Shown here one piece after another: positions 1 to 5,344 of a stretch of DNA of 5,344 bases. This DNA is from Candidatus Thorarchaeota archaeon (GTDB lineage: Archaea; Asgardarchaeota; Thorarchaeia; Thorarchaeales; Thorarchaeaceae). The translations under genes and the position numbers were made by a program. Numbering within the stretch: position 1 is the first letter of the stretch; the number at the start of each line of letters is the position of its first letter. A model generated the notes under the pieces. It saw only the letters and a list, made by a program, of their open reading frames with translations, did no database searches and was not told the origin of the DNA. The stretch is from the NCBI GenBank assembly GCA_018238825.1, contig JABCSP010000174.1:1-5344 (forward strand), read 5' to 3'.

Positions 1-1416
1 GAGATCAACTCCGGTATCTCCAGCCGAATTTGATCCGGAAACACGTACGGAATAGGTTCCATCACCTGAAGCTGCGAAAGTCCCCTCCCAGTCGGTTCCG
101 CTGCCGGTCATCTCTACAAAGGCTACGGAATCATCAGGAAACTCCACTCTCAGCATGGGTATGGAATTCCTTTTGATATAACACATCGATTTAGCTTCAT
201 TGCAGCCGTACTCACCACGTTCAAAGATCACGTGAACATTCATGTATCCGTCAACTGTGCATTTTGCATACCTGATTTTCTGATTCGACAGGAAAGCGGC
301 TTCCTGAATCAGTGTAAGGTCATCATCACTCATTGACTGTCCTGAACCATCGAGATTGCCGTTAATCTTCGTGTAATAGGCTGATGTGGTCTGCTGAGAG
401 CTTTTTGCCCAGACTATATGGATGTTGTCTTCCTCATCGATATCCATTCGCGGTGACCAGACCTGATTGCTGGAATTTGTAAGAAAACTCTCGTCGATGC
501 AGATACTTCCATCCGGATAAAGCTTCATGTAGGTAAGAAGATTCGAACCCCCCGTCCATTGCTGCCAGATGATGTGCGCGTTTCCGTTGCTGTCGCAGCA
601 TATCTGCGGTTTGTTCATCTGATTAGAACCATTGTAGCACAGAGAGATAGGAGTCGCCCAGGATGTTCCGCCATCGTCGCTGTATGAACAGGTTATATCA
701 TGCATGTCACAGGACCAGACAATATAAATTCTGCCATCCGGTGTGACAGCAGTGCGTATTTCGTTAGTCCATGCTCCCGCACCGGTAATGATGGTTTCTC
801 CATTAACGAGTATTGTACCGTCCGCGTCGATTTTCGTAAATTGTATACTGGAACCGCCTGAAAAGATGTAAGAAATGTTGTTTTCGTCAACAATACCTTC
901 TTTATCAATTGTGGGCTGCTCAAGATAGATATTCGTGAAAGGATAATTGACGATAAGAGGGTTGCCGCCCGGACCGTTCCAGTTAAGGTTCTCTTCGCTG
1001 ACATCCCCGTTGTTTTCAAGAATGTACATGTCAAAATTGCTGTTAGGATCGCAATACTGATAGAGTTTGACCCCGGCGTATATCATGTTGTCAATATCGC
1101 TGCTGATCCTTGTGTTAAGCCACCAGTAGTCCCAGTTGGAATGACTCCAGATTTCTTTGTCAGTGACCCATCCTTCAAAGAGATCTTCAGTAGAAGTAAC
1201 ATAAACGGTTATATCCCCGCCTGATTCGGTATGACTTATTGTGAATACCGGCGGATCGGAGCGATCAGATACAATCCTTACTGATGATATTTCTTCTGTT
1301 AAACCGAATACTTCGGAATATCCGATATGATCTGGAATCATGGGATCTCCGGAGATCGCGAAACATGGCACTACGGACAGAGCAACCAGGCATATACCGA
1401 ATCTTGCAGCAGACAT
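1..1416 (-). CDS. Exported beta-propeller-like protein with Asp-box (C-terminus cut off by the window edge)
   Basis: The reading frame stays open for 472 codons, from the ATG at 1416 down to base 1, so the C-terminus is missing. The start is supported by an AAGGAGGG ribosome binding site five bases upstream. Residues 1-20 form a signal peptide (hydrophobic GICLVALSVVPCFA, likely cut after CFA), so the product leaves the cytoplasm. From about residue 225 there are four similar units with a D-x-x-G-N-x-H-I-V-W core, near 227-234, 275-284, 327-336 and 389-398; they resemble propeller blades. The first is followed by a sialidase/BNR-type Asp-box, S-x-D-x-G-x-S-W, at residues 246-253. Residues about 421-472 (ending DGTYSVRVSGSNSAG) look like the start of an Ig-like domain. 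By analogy with the exported neighbour at 3632, a T9SS sorting domain may follow outside the window; this is inference. Asp-boxes occur in many non-enzymatic propellers and no sialidase catalytic residues were identified, so sialidase activity should not be assumed. Substrate and function are unknown. Confidence 0.88.
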   Translation of the reverse strand, partial: MSAARFGICLVALSVVPCFAISGDPMIPDHIGYSEVFGLTEEISSVRIVSDRSDPPVFTISHTESGGDITVYVTSTEDLFEGWVTDKEIWSHSNWDYWWLNTRISSDIDNMIYAGVKLYQYCDPNSNFDMYILENNGDVSEENLNWNGPGGNPLIVNYPFTNIYLEQPTIDKEGIVDENNISYIFSGGSSIQFTKIDADGTILVNGETIITGAGAWTNEIRTAVTPDGRIYIVWSCDMHDITCSYSDDGGTSWATPISLCYNGSNQMNKPQICCDSNGNAHIIWQQWTGGSNLLTYMKLYPDGSICIDESFLTNSSNQVWSPRMDIDEEDNIHIVWAKSSQQTTSAYYTKINGNLDGSGQSMSDDDLTLIQEAAFLSNQKIRYAKCTVDGYMNVHVIFERGEYGCNEAKSMCYIKRNSIPMLRVEFPDDSVAFVEMTGSGTDWEGTFAASGDGTYSVRVSGSNSAGDTGVDL

Positions 1417-1421
1417 TCGAA

Positions 1422-1429
1422 CCCTCCTT
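1422..1429 (-). promoter_or_regulatory. Strong ribosome binding site of the minus-strand exported protein
   Basis: On the minus strand this reads AAGGAGGG, a near-perfect anti-SD match, and ends five bases before the ATG at 1416. It fixes the start codon and shows that this organism uses Shine-Dalgarno initiation, which is not typical of classical Bacteroidota. Confidence 0.85.
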
Positions 1430-1437
1430 GAATTTCC

Positions 1438-1450
1438 TGCTAACTTAGCA
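1438..1450. promoter_or_regulatory. 13-bp perfect palindrome in the leader of the exported-protein gene
   Basis: The sequence TGCTAACTTAGCA has two perfect 6-base arms around a central C. It lies eight bases upstream of the ribosome binding site and downstream of the proposed promoter at 1474-1502, so it would sit in the 5' leader. It could be an operator for a dimeric regulator. With a one-base centre it is a poor RNA hairpin. A role is inferred only from symmetry and position. Confidence 0.3.
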
Positions 1451-1473
1451 AATACATAGAATCTATTGTTCAT

Positions 1474-1502
1474 ATTATCTAAAACTCATCGATCCATGTC
1501 AT
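1474..1502 (-). promoter_or_regulatory. Candidate sigma70-type promoter of the minus-strand exported protein
   Basis: On the minus strand, ATGACA (1502-1497; five of six matches to TTGACA) is separated by exactly 17 bases from GATAAT (1479-1474; five of six matches to TATAAT). Transcription would begin near 1467 and give a leader of about 50 bases that includes the palindrome and the ribosome binding site. The -10 lacks the usual first T, so strength is uncertain. Confidence 0.45.
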
Positions 1503-1605
1503 GTCCAAAAATAAGAAAACCATGCCCGTCAACCGGATCCAGGATGCTGATTCACCAACAGTGCCACCCACCATTAAAAACGACAAACGAAGACTCTACC
1601 GGCTC

Positions 1606-1680
1606 TACCCCACCAATGGGGCCACTCACCCAATCTAACTTCTAGTCTGAATGCTATAAGTTCGAATCCTGTTTGGGGTA
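1606..1680 (+). pseudogene. Degenerate tRNA-like sequence (possible tRNA relic, UCU anticodon position)
   Basis: The 75-base segment folds on paper with tRNA spacing. The ends TACCCCA (1606-1612) and TGGGGTA (1674-1680) pair over 7 bp. A 4-bp D-like stem TGGG/CCCA lies at 1617-1620/1629-1632. The anticodon arm is 5-7-5 (1634-1650) with loop CTTCTAG, the variable loop is 5 bases, and the T-arm has the canonical GTTCGAATC (1660-1668). A intact gene is unlikely: the anticodon stem pairs at only three of five positions, the D-loop lacks the conserved GG, the linker after the acceptor stem is too long, and no CCA follows. It could be a decayed tRNA-Arg, a tRNA 3' end used as an attachment site, or chance similarity within the local repeat family, since its 3' half matches the repeats near 5221. 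Confidence 0.3.
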
Positions 1681-1683
1681 CTA
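1652..1683 (+). repeat. Left copy of a TGCTATA...GGGGTACTA repeat
   Basis: It begins TGCTATA, continues AGTTCGAAT and ends GGGGTACTA. The sequence at 5221-5256 has the same three blocks in the same order and orientation (TGCTATA, GTTTGAAAT, GGGGTACTA), with four extra bases between the second and third blocks. This copy overlaps the T-arm and acceptor end of the tRNA-like sequence. The two copies bracket both plus-strand genes. Confidence 0.5.
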
Positions 1684-1797
1684 CTCGTTGAGAAAATCAG
1701 AAAACAACTCGCGCACTTGAGCTATTTACATAGGACTGCCGTCTAATCATTTTAGTATTTAGGATTTGTCGGTGTCATGATTGAAGAACCATATGAT

Positions 1798-1803
1798 GGA
1801 GGA
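1798..1803 (+). promoter_or_regulatory. Ribosome binding site that sets the nuclease start at 1810
   Basis: GGAGGA ends seven bases before the ATG at 1810, which is ideal spacing. The in-frame ATG at 1777, 11 codons upstream, has only a weak AGGA about 12 bases away. The downstream ATG is therefore preferred, and the upstream 11 codons (including this site) are probably untranslated. Confidence 0.8.
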
Positions 1804-1809
1804 TCTCCT

Positions 1810-3360
1810 ATGAACTTTATTGAGATTGTAAAAGATGTATATCCAATGTCTGCTTTGAAAAGGATTGCAGGAGCACATGTTGTTGACCATCGAAACTTAA
1901 AAGAAGATGAACTCAGGGATGCAATTGTAAAAATAAAGCCTCAATACACGCATGAGGAAACTGTCTTTGAACTCATTGAAGATGTGTTCCATCGAACCAG
2001 CGACCTTGCCACAAGGGTATTATCAAAAATAATCCTAAATGATGTCCTTCTTGAGGAAATTGGCTATGGACTGCCCGTTGAAGACCTAGAAGAAAGGGTA
2101 ATAGCGATTGAGCAATCAATTGTAGACAGATCGAACGAGATAGATTTGGCTGAACTAGCTGGCGGGAAATATAGTGAGTTTTACGCTAATCTTGAACTGT
2201 ATAACTTTGTGCTGGGTGTTGCTTGGGAACATAGAAATACAAAATCACCAGATGAAGCAAATCTTCTTAGAAAACTTAGAAACCGCTTGGGAATTACACA
2301 TACTAAGCACAGGATTCTTGAAGCAAAACTCGGTAAATTTCCAAAGACGAACAACGAACTCCATACTCGACAAGAGATTAGGGAAGTCAGAAAAAAGCTT
2401 CAAAGAAAAGGCTTGATCTTTGAGATAAGGAATGAAAACAAAGTCTCATTCGATATACTCCCCGATGAGCTTGCTGAAGTGATGCAATCTATTTTCCAGA
2501 AAGATATGAGAACTGATGGCTATCGGATAATGCTGGGGTATAAGCTATTCAGGAAAAAGGACACTCTCAGAAGAATACTGAAAACGGCGAAGATCACATC
2601 TAAGCAGACTGATAAGAACGATAATTTGATAAACAAGATAATCGCTAGAGTACGCCCTTGTGACTGTCTGTGCAATTTCAATAATGATGAGTTACACGAT
2701 TGGTGTAATGATATCGACCAACCTGTAAGTGGCATAAAGGATCAAAGATGTGAAAGGTTAATCGAATATTATAATTCTATGCAGATTCGTAATCCTGAAG
2801 AAGCTGATGATGAGCGCAGAATCTGGTTTGATGTATTTGAGTCACTTGCCTCAAGGGATAGAAAGCTGTTGCGTGCAGAAGGGGTAATTGATAAAGATTT
2901 AGAGATTGAAACAAAGTTTGAAAAGGCTACGGAGTTTCTTTTCGATCAATTTATGAATCATACACCGTTGAATCAACCAGGAACTAACAAACCTGATGGA
3001 CTTCTGAGCTTTAAAGATATGTACATAATGTGGGATAATAAGAGTAAGGAATCTCCTTCAGCGGTGGATTTGCATACACATTTAAATCAATTTAACGGCT
3101 ATATGGAAGCGTCGAACAAACATGTTCCCATTTTCCTTGTAATTGCTCCGAGTTTTACTGAAGAATCAGAATCGATAGCAGTGAGATATGCAGCAGAAAA
3201 CATTGGCAGGAATATTGTTCTCATTACCGCATCTGAATTGAAGGGGTTGGCCTTGGAATGGGGAAGCGACGCAAATAAGCGTAAGGATGAACCTTTCCCA
3301 CTTGGCCTTCTTGCACGATCAGGAAGATTTAGACGAGAAGCTCTTGGCAATCTCTTCTAG
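1810..3360 (+). CDS. SAP-motif and FokI-like PD-(D/E)XK nuclease (solitary restriction-endonuclease-like protein)
   Basis: The product has 516 residues, counting from the ATG with the GGAGGA site; the frame opens 11 codons earlier. There is no signal peptide, so it should act in the cytoplasm on DNA. The C-terminal region (about 365-485) has the layout of a PD-(D/E)XK nuclease: a helix with Glu at about 371/375, then NKPDG with Asp396, a strand ending WDNKS (Asp409, Lys411), a helix with Gln427 and an NKH at about 436-438. The order KPDG...D-x-K...NKH...VL-x(4)-EL recalls the FokI cleavage domain. Residues about 294-321 (LHDWCNDI..PVSG.K....LIEYY) match the SAP DNA-binding pattern. A region at about 186-225 looks like a winged helix. 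Two similar helical segments, at about 16-44 and 253-283, look duplicated. No methyltransferase or specificity gene lies in the window, so it may be methylation-dependent, may pair with a distant methylase, or may be something other than a restriction enzyme. By eye its codons are more A/T-rich than those of the flanking genes, consistent with transfer but not computed. Nuclease call is fairly sure; the target sequence is unknown. Confidence 0.82.
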   Translation: MNFIEIVKDVYPMSALKRIAGAHVVDHRNLKEDELRDAIVKIKPQYTHEETVFELIEDVFHRTSDLATRVLSKIILNDVLLEEIGYGLPVEDLEERVIAIEQSIVDRSNEIDLAELAGGKYSEFYANLELYNFVLGVAWEHRNTKSPDEANLLRKLRNRLGITHTKHRILEAKLGKFPKTNNELHTRQEIREVRKKLQRKGLIFEIRNENKVSFDILPDELAEVMQSIFQKDMRTDGYRIMLGYKLFRKKDTLRRILKTAKITSKQTDKNDNLINKIIARVRPCDCLCNFNNDELHDWCNDIDQPVSGIKDQRCERLIEYYNSMQIRNPEEADDERRIWFDVFESLASRDRKLLRAEGVIDKDLEIETKFEKATEFLFDQFMNHTPLNQPGTNKPDGLLSFKDMYIMWDNKSKESPSAVDLHTHLNQFNGYMEASNKHVPIFLVIAPSFTEESESIAVRYAAENIGRNIVLITASELKGLALEWGSDANKRKDEPFPLGLLARSGRFRREALGNLF

Positions 3361-3397
3361 ATTCAAGCAAAAGCAAGAAGTAATAGTTCTAAGAGTA

Positions 3398-3464
3398 TCC
3401 ACTACGGAGTACTCAAGTTCGAAATACGTCCACTTTGGTCACCCCCGAATTGTGGTTTCGAACT
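3398..3464 (+). repeat. TTCGAA-armed inverted repeat element, copy 1
   Basis: The element begins TCCACTACGG, continues to an arm AGTTCGAAA (3416-3424), a 31-base centre containing CGTCCAC and TTGGTCACCC, and the exactly inverted arm TTTCGAACT (3456-3464). The same order of blocks recurs at 5135-5212. No coding sequence overlaps it. It starts 38 bases after the nuclease stop. Without a T-run it is a poor intrinsic terminator; it is more like a small palindromic dispersed repeat. Confidence 0.65.
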
Positions 3465-3576
3465 GTCTCGATGTTGGGGTCAAAACAAGCCATCGGGAAT
3501 TTAACTGTTCTTCTTCTATCACAACTAACACAATGATTCTATCTTGAAAACTCATTTGAAAGTGATGTACGTATTA

Positions 3577-3605
3577 TTGACATCGACTTAGCATGGTTGT
3601 ATGAA
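3577..3605 (+). promoter_or_regulatory. Sigma70-type promoter for the T9SS propeller gene
   Basis: A perfect TTGACA (3577-3582) is followed after exactly 17 bases by TATGAA (3600-3605; four of six matches to TATAAT). Transcription would start near 3612, giving a leader of about 20 bases that contains the GAGGG ribosome binding site at 3620-3624, seven bases before the ATG at 3632. The position fits the gene well, supporting an independent transcription unit. Confidence 0.55.
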
Positions 3606-3631
3606 ATTATGTACTGAATGAGGGTAATTGT

Positions 3632-5020
3632 ATGAAACTCTTCATATTCACAATAGCAACCCTATCGATATTATCCAAGATCACAATAGCGCAACCAGGA
3701 CCCCCCGGAATCCTTTGGCAACGAACTTATTTCGGAAATAGGAGCACATCATTCTACTACGTGCAAGAAACTGCCGATCAGGGATTCATCGTTGGTGGAT
3801 CTAGAGATAACTCCTCGGAATCGAACAACCATACCTGTGTATTCAGGATGGATGCGGATGGTAACCTGATCTGGGAATATGGAAAACCCGGCTGGTATTC
3901 TCAGAGCATTAGAGATATCGAAGAACTTCCTGATGGTGGATATATCTGTGTTGGACAAGGTCAACCGGACGTCACGATTAAGTTTGGGATTGCGATATTC
4001 AGACTAGATACTGATGGAGACGCTATCTGGACGAAGTACTATGGTATACCAAACAAAGATGCTAGAGGAGGGTGTGTCACGCAGCTACCCGACGGTGGAT
4101 TTGCGGTGGGTGGACATATTGCTTTTTGGTTTCAGCAAGCTGATGCCTGGGTTCTACGGATAGATAACAACGGTGATACTCTTTGGACAAGAACATGGGA
4201 AGAGGGCATAAGCTGCGATGTCAGGCAAATCCTATATGAGGACAATGGACTAACAGTACTTATAAGATCCCTCGATCCTGATTGCCCCTATATCGTTCGA
4301 TATGACCTCGATGGGAATGAGCTTTGCGAGATTGAGATAACAGGTCTTGCAGGAGAAGTTGCTCAGACTATGTGTTTTGCTTCAGATGGTGGGTACATAA
4401 TTCTTACATCAGGGAAAGATCCCCTAATAGCTCATGTTGATTCATTGGGACAAGTTAATTGGATCACTACACCCTCATATGCTGAGTATGGACGGTCCAT
4501 CAGCCCGACAATGGATGGTGGATACATTCTCTCTGGACGTAATCAAACTCACTACAAAGGTAGTTTCTCGAAATTCAGTTCTGATGGTACAGAGGAGTGG
4601 TGGCTAGTTGTTAACTACAATCAACCGTATTTTATTGAGCAGTTATCCCAAGGAGGGTATATAGCCACTGGTAGACACCTATACATTCCAACAGGATCTG
4701 AGGGTTTCCTCATTAGGATCGAGGCAGAGACCGGAATAGAAGAAGTTAATTCAGATAGGAATGAAGTCCTCTCTGTCTCACCTAATCCCTTCAGTTCAGT
4801 ACTGAGTATCGGTTTATCTATTCCTGAAACTGAGGCAATAAGTACTTTCGTATATGACCTTTCTGGCAGACTCATCGAGACTCTATCTAATGAAGTGATG
4901 TCTCCAGGTGAATACACACTCTTATGGAATCCGAATCCATCGATACCTAATGGAAACTATTTTATCTCTACCGAGTTCGGGAATGAGAGAGTAGTCAAAC
5001 TGGTTGTATTGCTTCGATAA
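3632..5020 (+). CDS. Secreted seven-repeat beta-propeller protein with T9SS type A sorting domain
   Basis: The product has 462 residues and is complete. GAGGG lies seven bases before the ATG. Residues 1-20 are a signal peptide ending TIA before Gln21. Residues about 27-366 contain seven repeats of about 45-50 residues. Each has a W-containing strand (ILWQRTYFG, LIWEY, AIWTKYYG, TLWTRTW and so on; Cys replaces Trp in the fifth), then a D/QGGY/F-I-x-x-G strand (near 49, 101, 154, 204, 252, 295 and 340), then, usually, an R-x-D-x-D-G turn. Seven units fit a seven-bladed propeller. Residues about 380-462 form a T9SS type A sorting domain: SVSPNPFSS (381-389), VYDLSGRLIETL (407-418), GEYTLLW (426-432) and a final basic strand. 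In families with this domain it directs export across the outer membrane and is usually removed. The protein is thus expected on the cell surface or outside the cell. No catalytic residues were recognised; binding or adhesion is a guess. It has its own promoter. Confidence 0.9.
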   Translation: MKLFIFTIATLSILSKITIAQPGPPGILWQRTYFGNRSTSFYYVQETADQGFIVGGSRDNSSESNNHTCVFRMDADGNLIWEYGKPGWYSQSIRDIEELPDGGYICVGQGQPDVTIKFGIAIFRLDTDGDAIWTKYYGIPNKDARGGCVTQLPDGGFAVGGHIAFWFQQADAWVLRIDNNGDTLWTRTWEEGISCDVRQILYEDNGLTVLIRSLDPDCPYIVRYDLDGNELCEIEITGLAGEVAQTMCFASDGGYIILTSGKDPLIAHVDSLGQVNWITTPSYAEYGRSISPTMDGGYILSGRNQTHYKGSFSKFSSDGTEEWWLVVNYNQPYFIEQLSQGGYIATGRHLYIPTGSEGFLIRIEAETGIEEVNSDRNEVLSVSPNPFSSVLSIGLSIPETEAISTFVYDLSGRLIETLSNEVMSPGEYTLLWNPNPSIPNGNYFISTEFGNERVVKLVVLLR

Positions 5021-5122
5021 TATCGATTATTCACTGCGTATAGTATTTCGCCAAAATAAAGAGATCTCTGTATACTTCAAGTAGTACTTCAGTAATCTTG
5101 TTTTGTACTACACTCTATAATA

Positions 5123-5149
5123 GTTCGAAATTCGTCCACTACGGGGTAC
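5123..5149 (+). repeat. 27-bp repeat unit, copy a (GTTCGAAAT...GGGGTAC)
   Basis: It starts GTTCGAAAT, has CGTCCAC in the middle and ends CGGGGTAC. It matches the unit at 5228-5254 at 24 of 27 positions, in the same orientation. Its first 17 bases match 3417-3433 with one difference. Confidence 0.7.
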
Positions 5150-5212
5150 CAAAATTCCGTACCAAAGTTCGAAATGCATATACCTTGGTCACCCTAGAAC
5201 ATTATTTCGAAC
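5135..5212 (+). repeat. TTCGAA-armed inverted repeat element, copy 2
   Basis: It has the same block order as 3398-3464: TCCACTACGG, GGTAC, arm GTTCGAAAT (5167-5175), centre with TTGGTCACCC, and inverted arm ATTTCGAAC (5204-5212). The arms are perfect 9-bp inverse copies. It is longer than copy 1 mainly because of an extra short stretch before the left arm, where GTACCAAA occurs twice (from 5146 and from 5159). It overlaps the 27-bp unit at 5123-5149. Confidence 0.65.
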
Positions 5213-5220
5213 CAACTGGG

Positions 5221-5256
5221 TGCTATAGTTTGAAATACGTCCACCACGGGGTACTA
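5221..5256 (+). repeat. Right copy of the TGCTATA...GGGGTACTA repeat, containing 27-bp unit copy b
   Basis: It starts TGCTATA and ends GGGGTACTA. Bases 5228-5254 match the 27-bp unit at 5123-5149 at 24 of 27 positions. The end blocks are the same as in the left copy at 1652-1683, about 3.57 kb away. A further half-arm, AAAGTTCAAAA, follows at about 5256-5266. Confidence 0.55.
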
Positions 5257-5344
5257 AAGTTCAAAAAGGGGTGGCTCTATTACCATTCCCAATTCGGTGA
5301 CCTTGCAGAAATAGCACTACCCATTTACAGATTCTGTTTCAGCA

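Larger units (their letters stand above)
1417..1809. other. Divergent intergenic region between the exported-protein and nuclease genes
   Basis: This 393-base gap separates two divergently oriented genes. Its left part contains the leader and probable promoter of the minus-strand gene, including a 13-bp palindrome. The middle (about 1606-1683) contains a tRNA-like sequence that also resembles the repeats at the right end of the window. Reading towards the nuclease gene, no convincing -35/-10 pair was found: TTGAGC at 1717 and TAGTAT at 1753 are at unsuitable spacing. No protein-coding gene with a ribosome binding site was found here. Confidence 0.7.
3361..3631. other. Intergenic region between nuclease and propeller genes
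   Basis: This 271-base gap carries one copy of the TTCGAA-armed repeat (3398-3464) just after the nuclease stop, then about 110 bases without recognisable signals, then a promoter and ribosome binding site for the gene at 3632. No hairpin followed by a T-run was found, so no intrinsic terminator is called. The gap length and the internal promoter argue against co-transcription of the two genes. Confidence 0.65.
5021..5344. other. Gene-free right end with a repeat cluster
   Basis: No coding region with a credible start was found on either strand in these 324 bases. The first 100 bases hold a 10-bp palindrome AGAGATCTCT (5060-5069) with no loop, and no hairpin plus T-run that would serve as a terminator. 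A TATAAT at 5116-5121 has no partner -35 and lies at the edge of a repeat. From 5122 to about 5262 the sequence is made of related repeat units. The last 80 bases show nothing recognisable. Confidence 0.65.

Noticed and set aside
693..1034. A 113-codon minus-strand frame inside the exported-protein gene
   Set aside because: It is on the same strand in a different frame from a clearly real protein with repeated motifs, and its own product is low in coherent features.
1501..1638. A 45-codon plus-strand reading frame starting MSKNKKTMPV in the divergent intergenic region
   Set aside because: There is no ribosome binding site, it overlaps the minus-strand promoter and the tRNA-like sequence, and the product matches nothing recognised. 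It could be a remnant but is not supported as a gene.
3287..3547. A plus-strand frame overlapping the end of the nuclease gene and running through repeat copy 1
   Set aside because: It has no good ribosome binding site, half of it is repeat DNA, and the product shows no family features.
5014..5069. Intrinsic terminator after the propeller gene (CGATAATATCG at the stop codon, AGAGATCTCT at 5060)
   Set aside because: The stems are short, A/T-rich or loop-less, and neither is followed by a T-run.
5116..5121. A TATAAT promoter -10 box
   Set aside because: No -35 hexamer lies 16-18 bases upstream, and no gene follows before the window ends.
3398..5262. Integron attC sites, suggested by cassette-like genes separated by imperfect palindromes
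   Set aside because: The arms are GTTCGAAA/TTTCGAAC and do not fit the GTTRRRY and RYYYAAC core sites, and no integron integrase is present.
5122..5262. CRISPR array
   Set aside because: Only a few diverged units occur at uneven spacing, some overlapping, and there are no uniform spacers or cas genes.

Overview
The window looks like bacterial DNA from the FCB (Bacteroidetes–Chlorobi–Fibrobacteres) side of the tree. The main evidence is the gene at 3632-5020, whose C-terminus has the hallmarks of a type IX secretion (T9SS) type A sorting domain: an SxSPNPF motif, a YDLSGRLI strand and a GxYxLxW strand. All three genes have strong Shine-Dalgarno sequences (AAGGAGGG, GGAGGA, GAGGG). These are unusual in classical Bacteroidota, so a less-studied FCB lineage such as Fermentibacterota, Cloacimonadota or a WOR-3-like group is a better guess. 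The phylum cannot be fixed from this window.

Layout. (1) Positions 1-1416, minus strand: the N-terminal 472 residues of an exported, repeat-rich beta-propeller-like protein with a sialidase-type Asp-box, cut off by the window edge. (2) Positions 1417-1809: a divergent intergenic region. It holds a plausible sigma70 promoter and a 13-bp palindrome for the minus-strand gene, then a degenerate tRNA-like sequence. (3) Positions 1810-3360, plus strand: a 516-residue protein with helical and winged-helix-like DNA-binding regions, a SAP-like motif and a FokI-like PD-(D/E)XK nuclease domain at the C-terminus. No methyltransferase is present. (4) Positions 3361-3631: an intergenic region with one copy of a TTCGAA-armed inverted repeat and a good sigma70 promoter. 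(5) Positions 3632-5020, plus strand: a secreted 462-residue protein made of seven propeller-type repeats plus the T9SS sorting domain. (6) Positions 5021-5344: no gene, but a cluster of further repeat copies.

How the parts relate. The two exported proteins are the same broad kind (signal peptide, then a beta-propeller), and at least one is destined for T9SS-dependent surface display or release. The nuclease is functionally unrelated, has its own ribosome binding site and is separated from both neighbours by long gaps, so no operon is apparent. The most unusual aspect is the noncoding DNA. A related family of short repeats (GTTCGAAAT...CGTCCAC...GGGGTAC) occurs left of the nuclease inside the tRNA-like sequence, between nuclease and propeller genes, and several times at the right end. 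A related sequence beginning TGCTATA and ending GGGGTACTA brackets a roughly 3.6-kb block holding both plus-strand genes. This makes the block a candidate mobile or repeat-recombined unit, but no integrase or transposase is visible.
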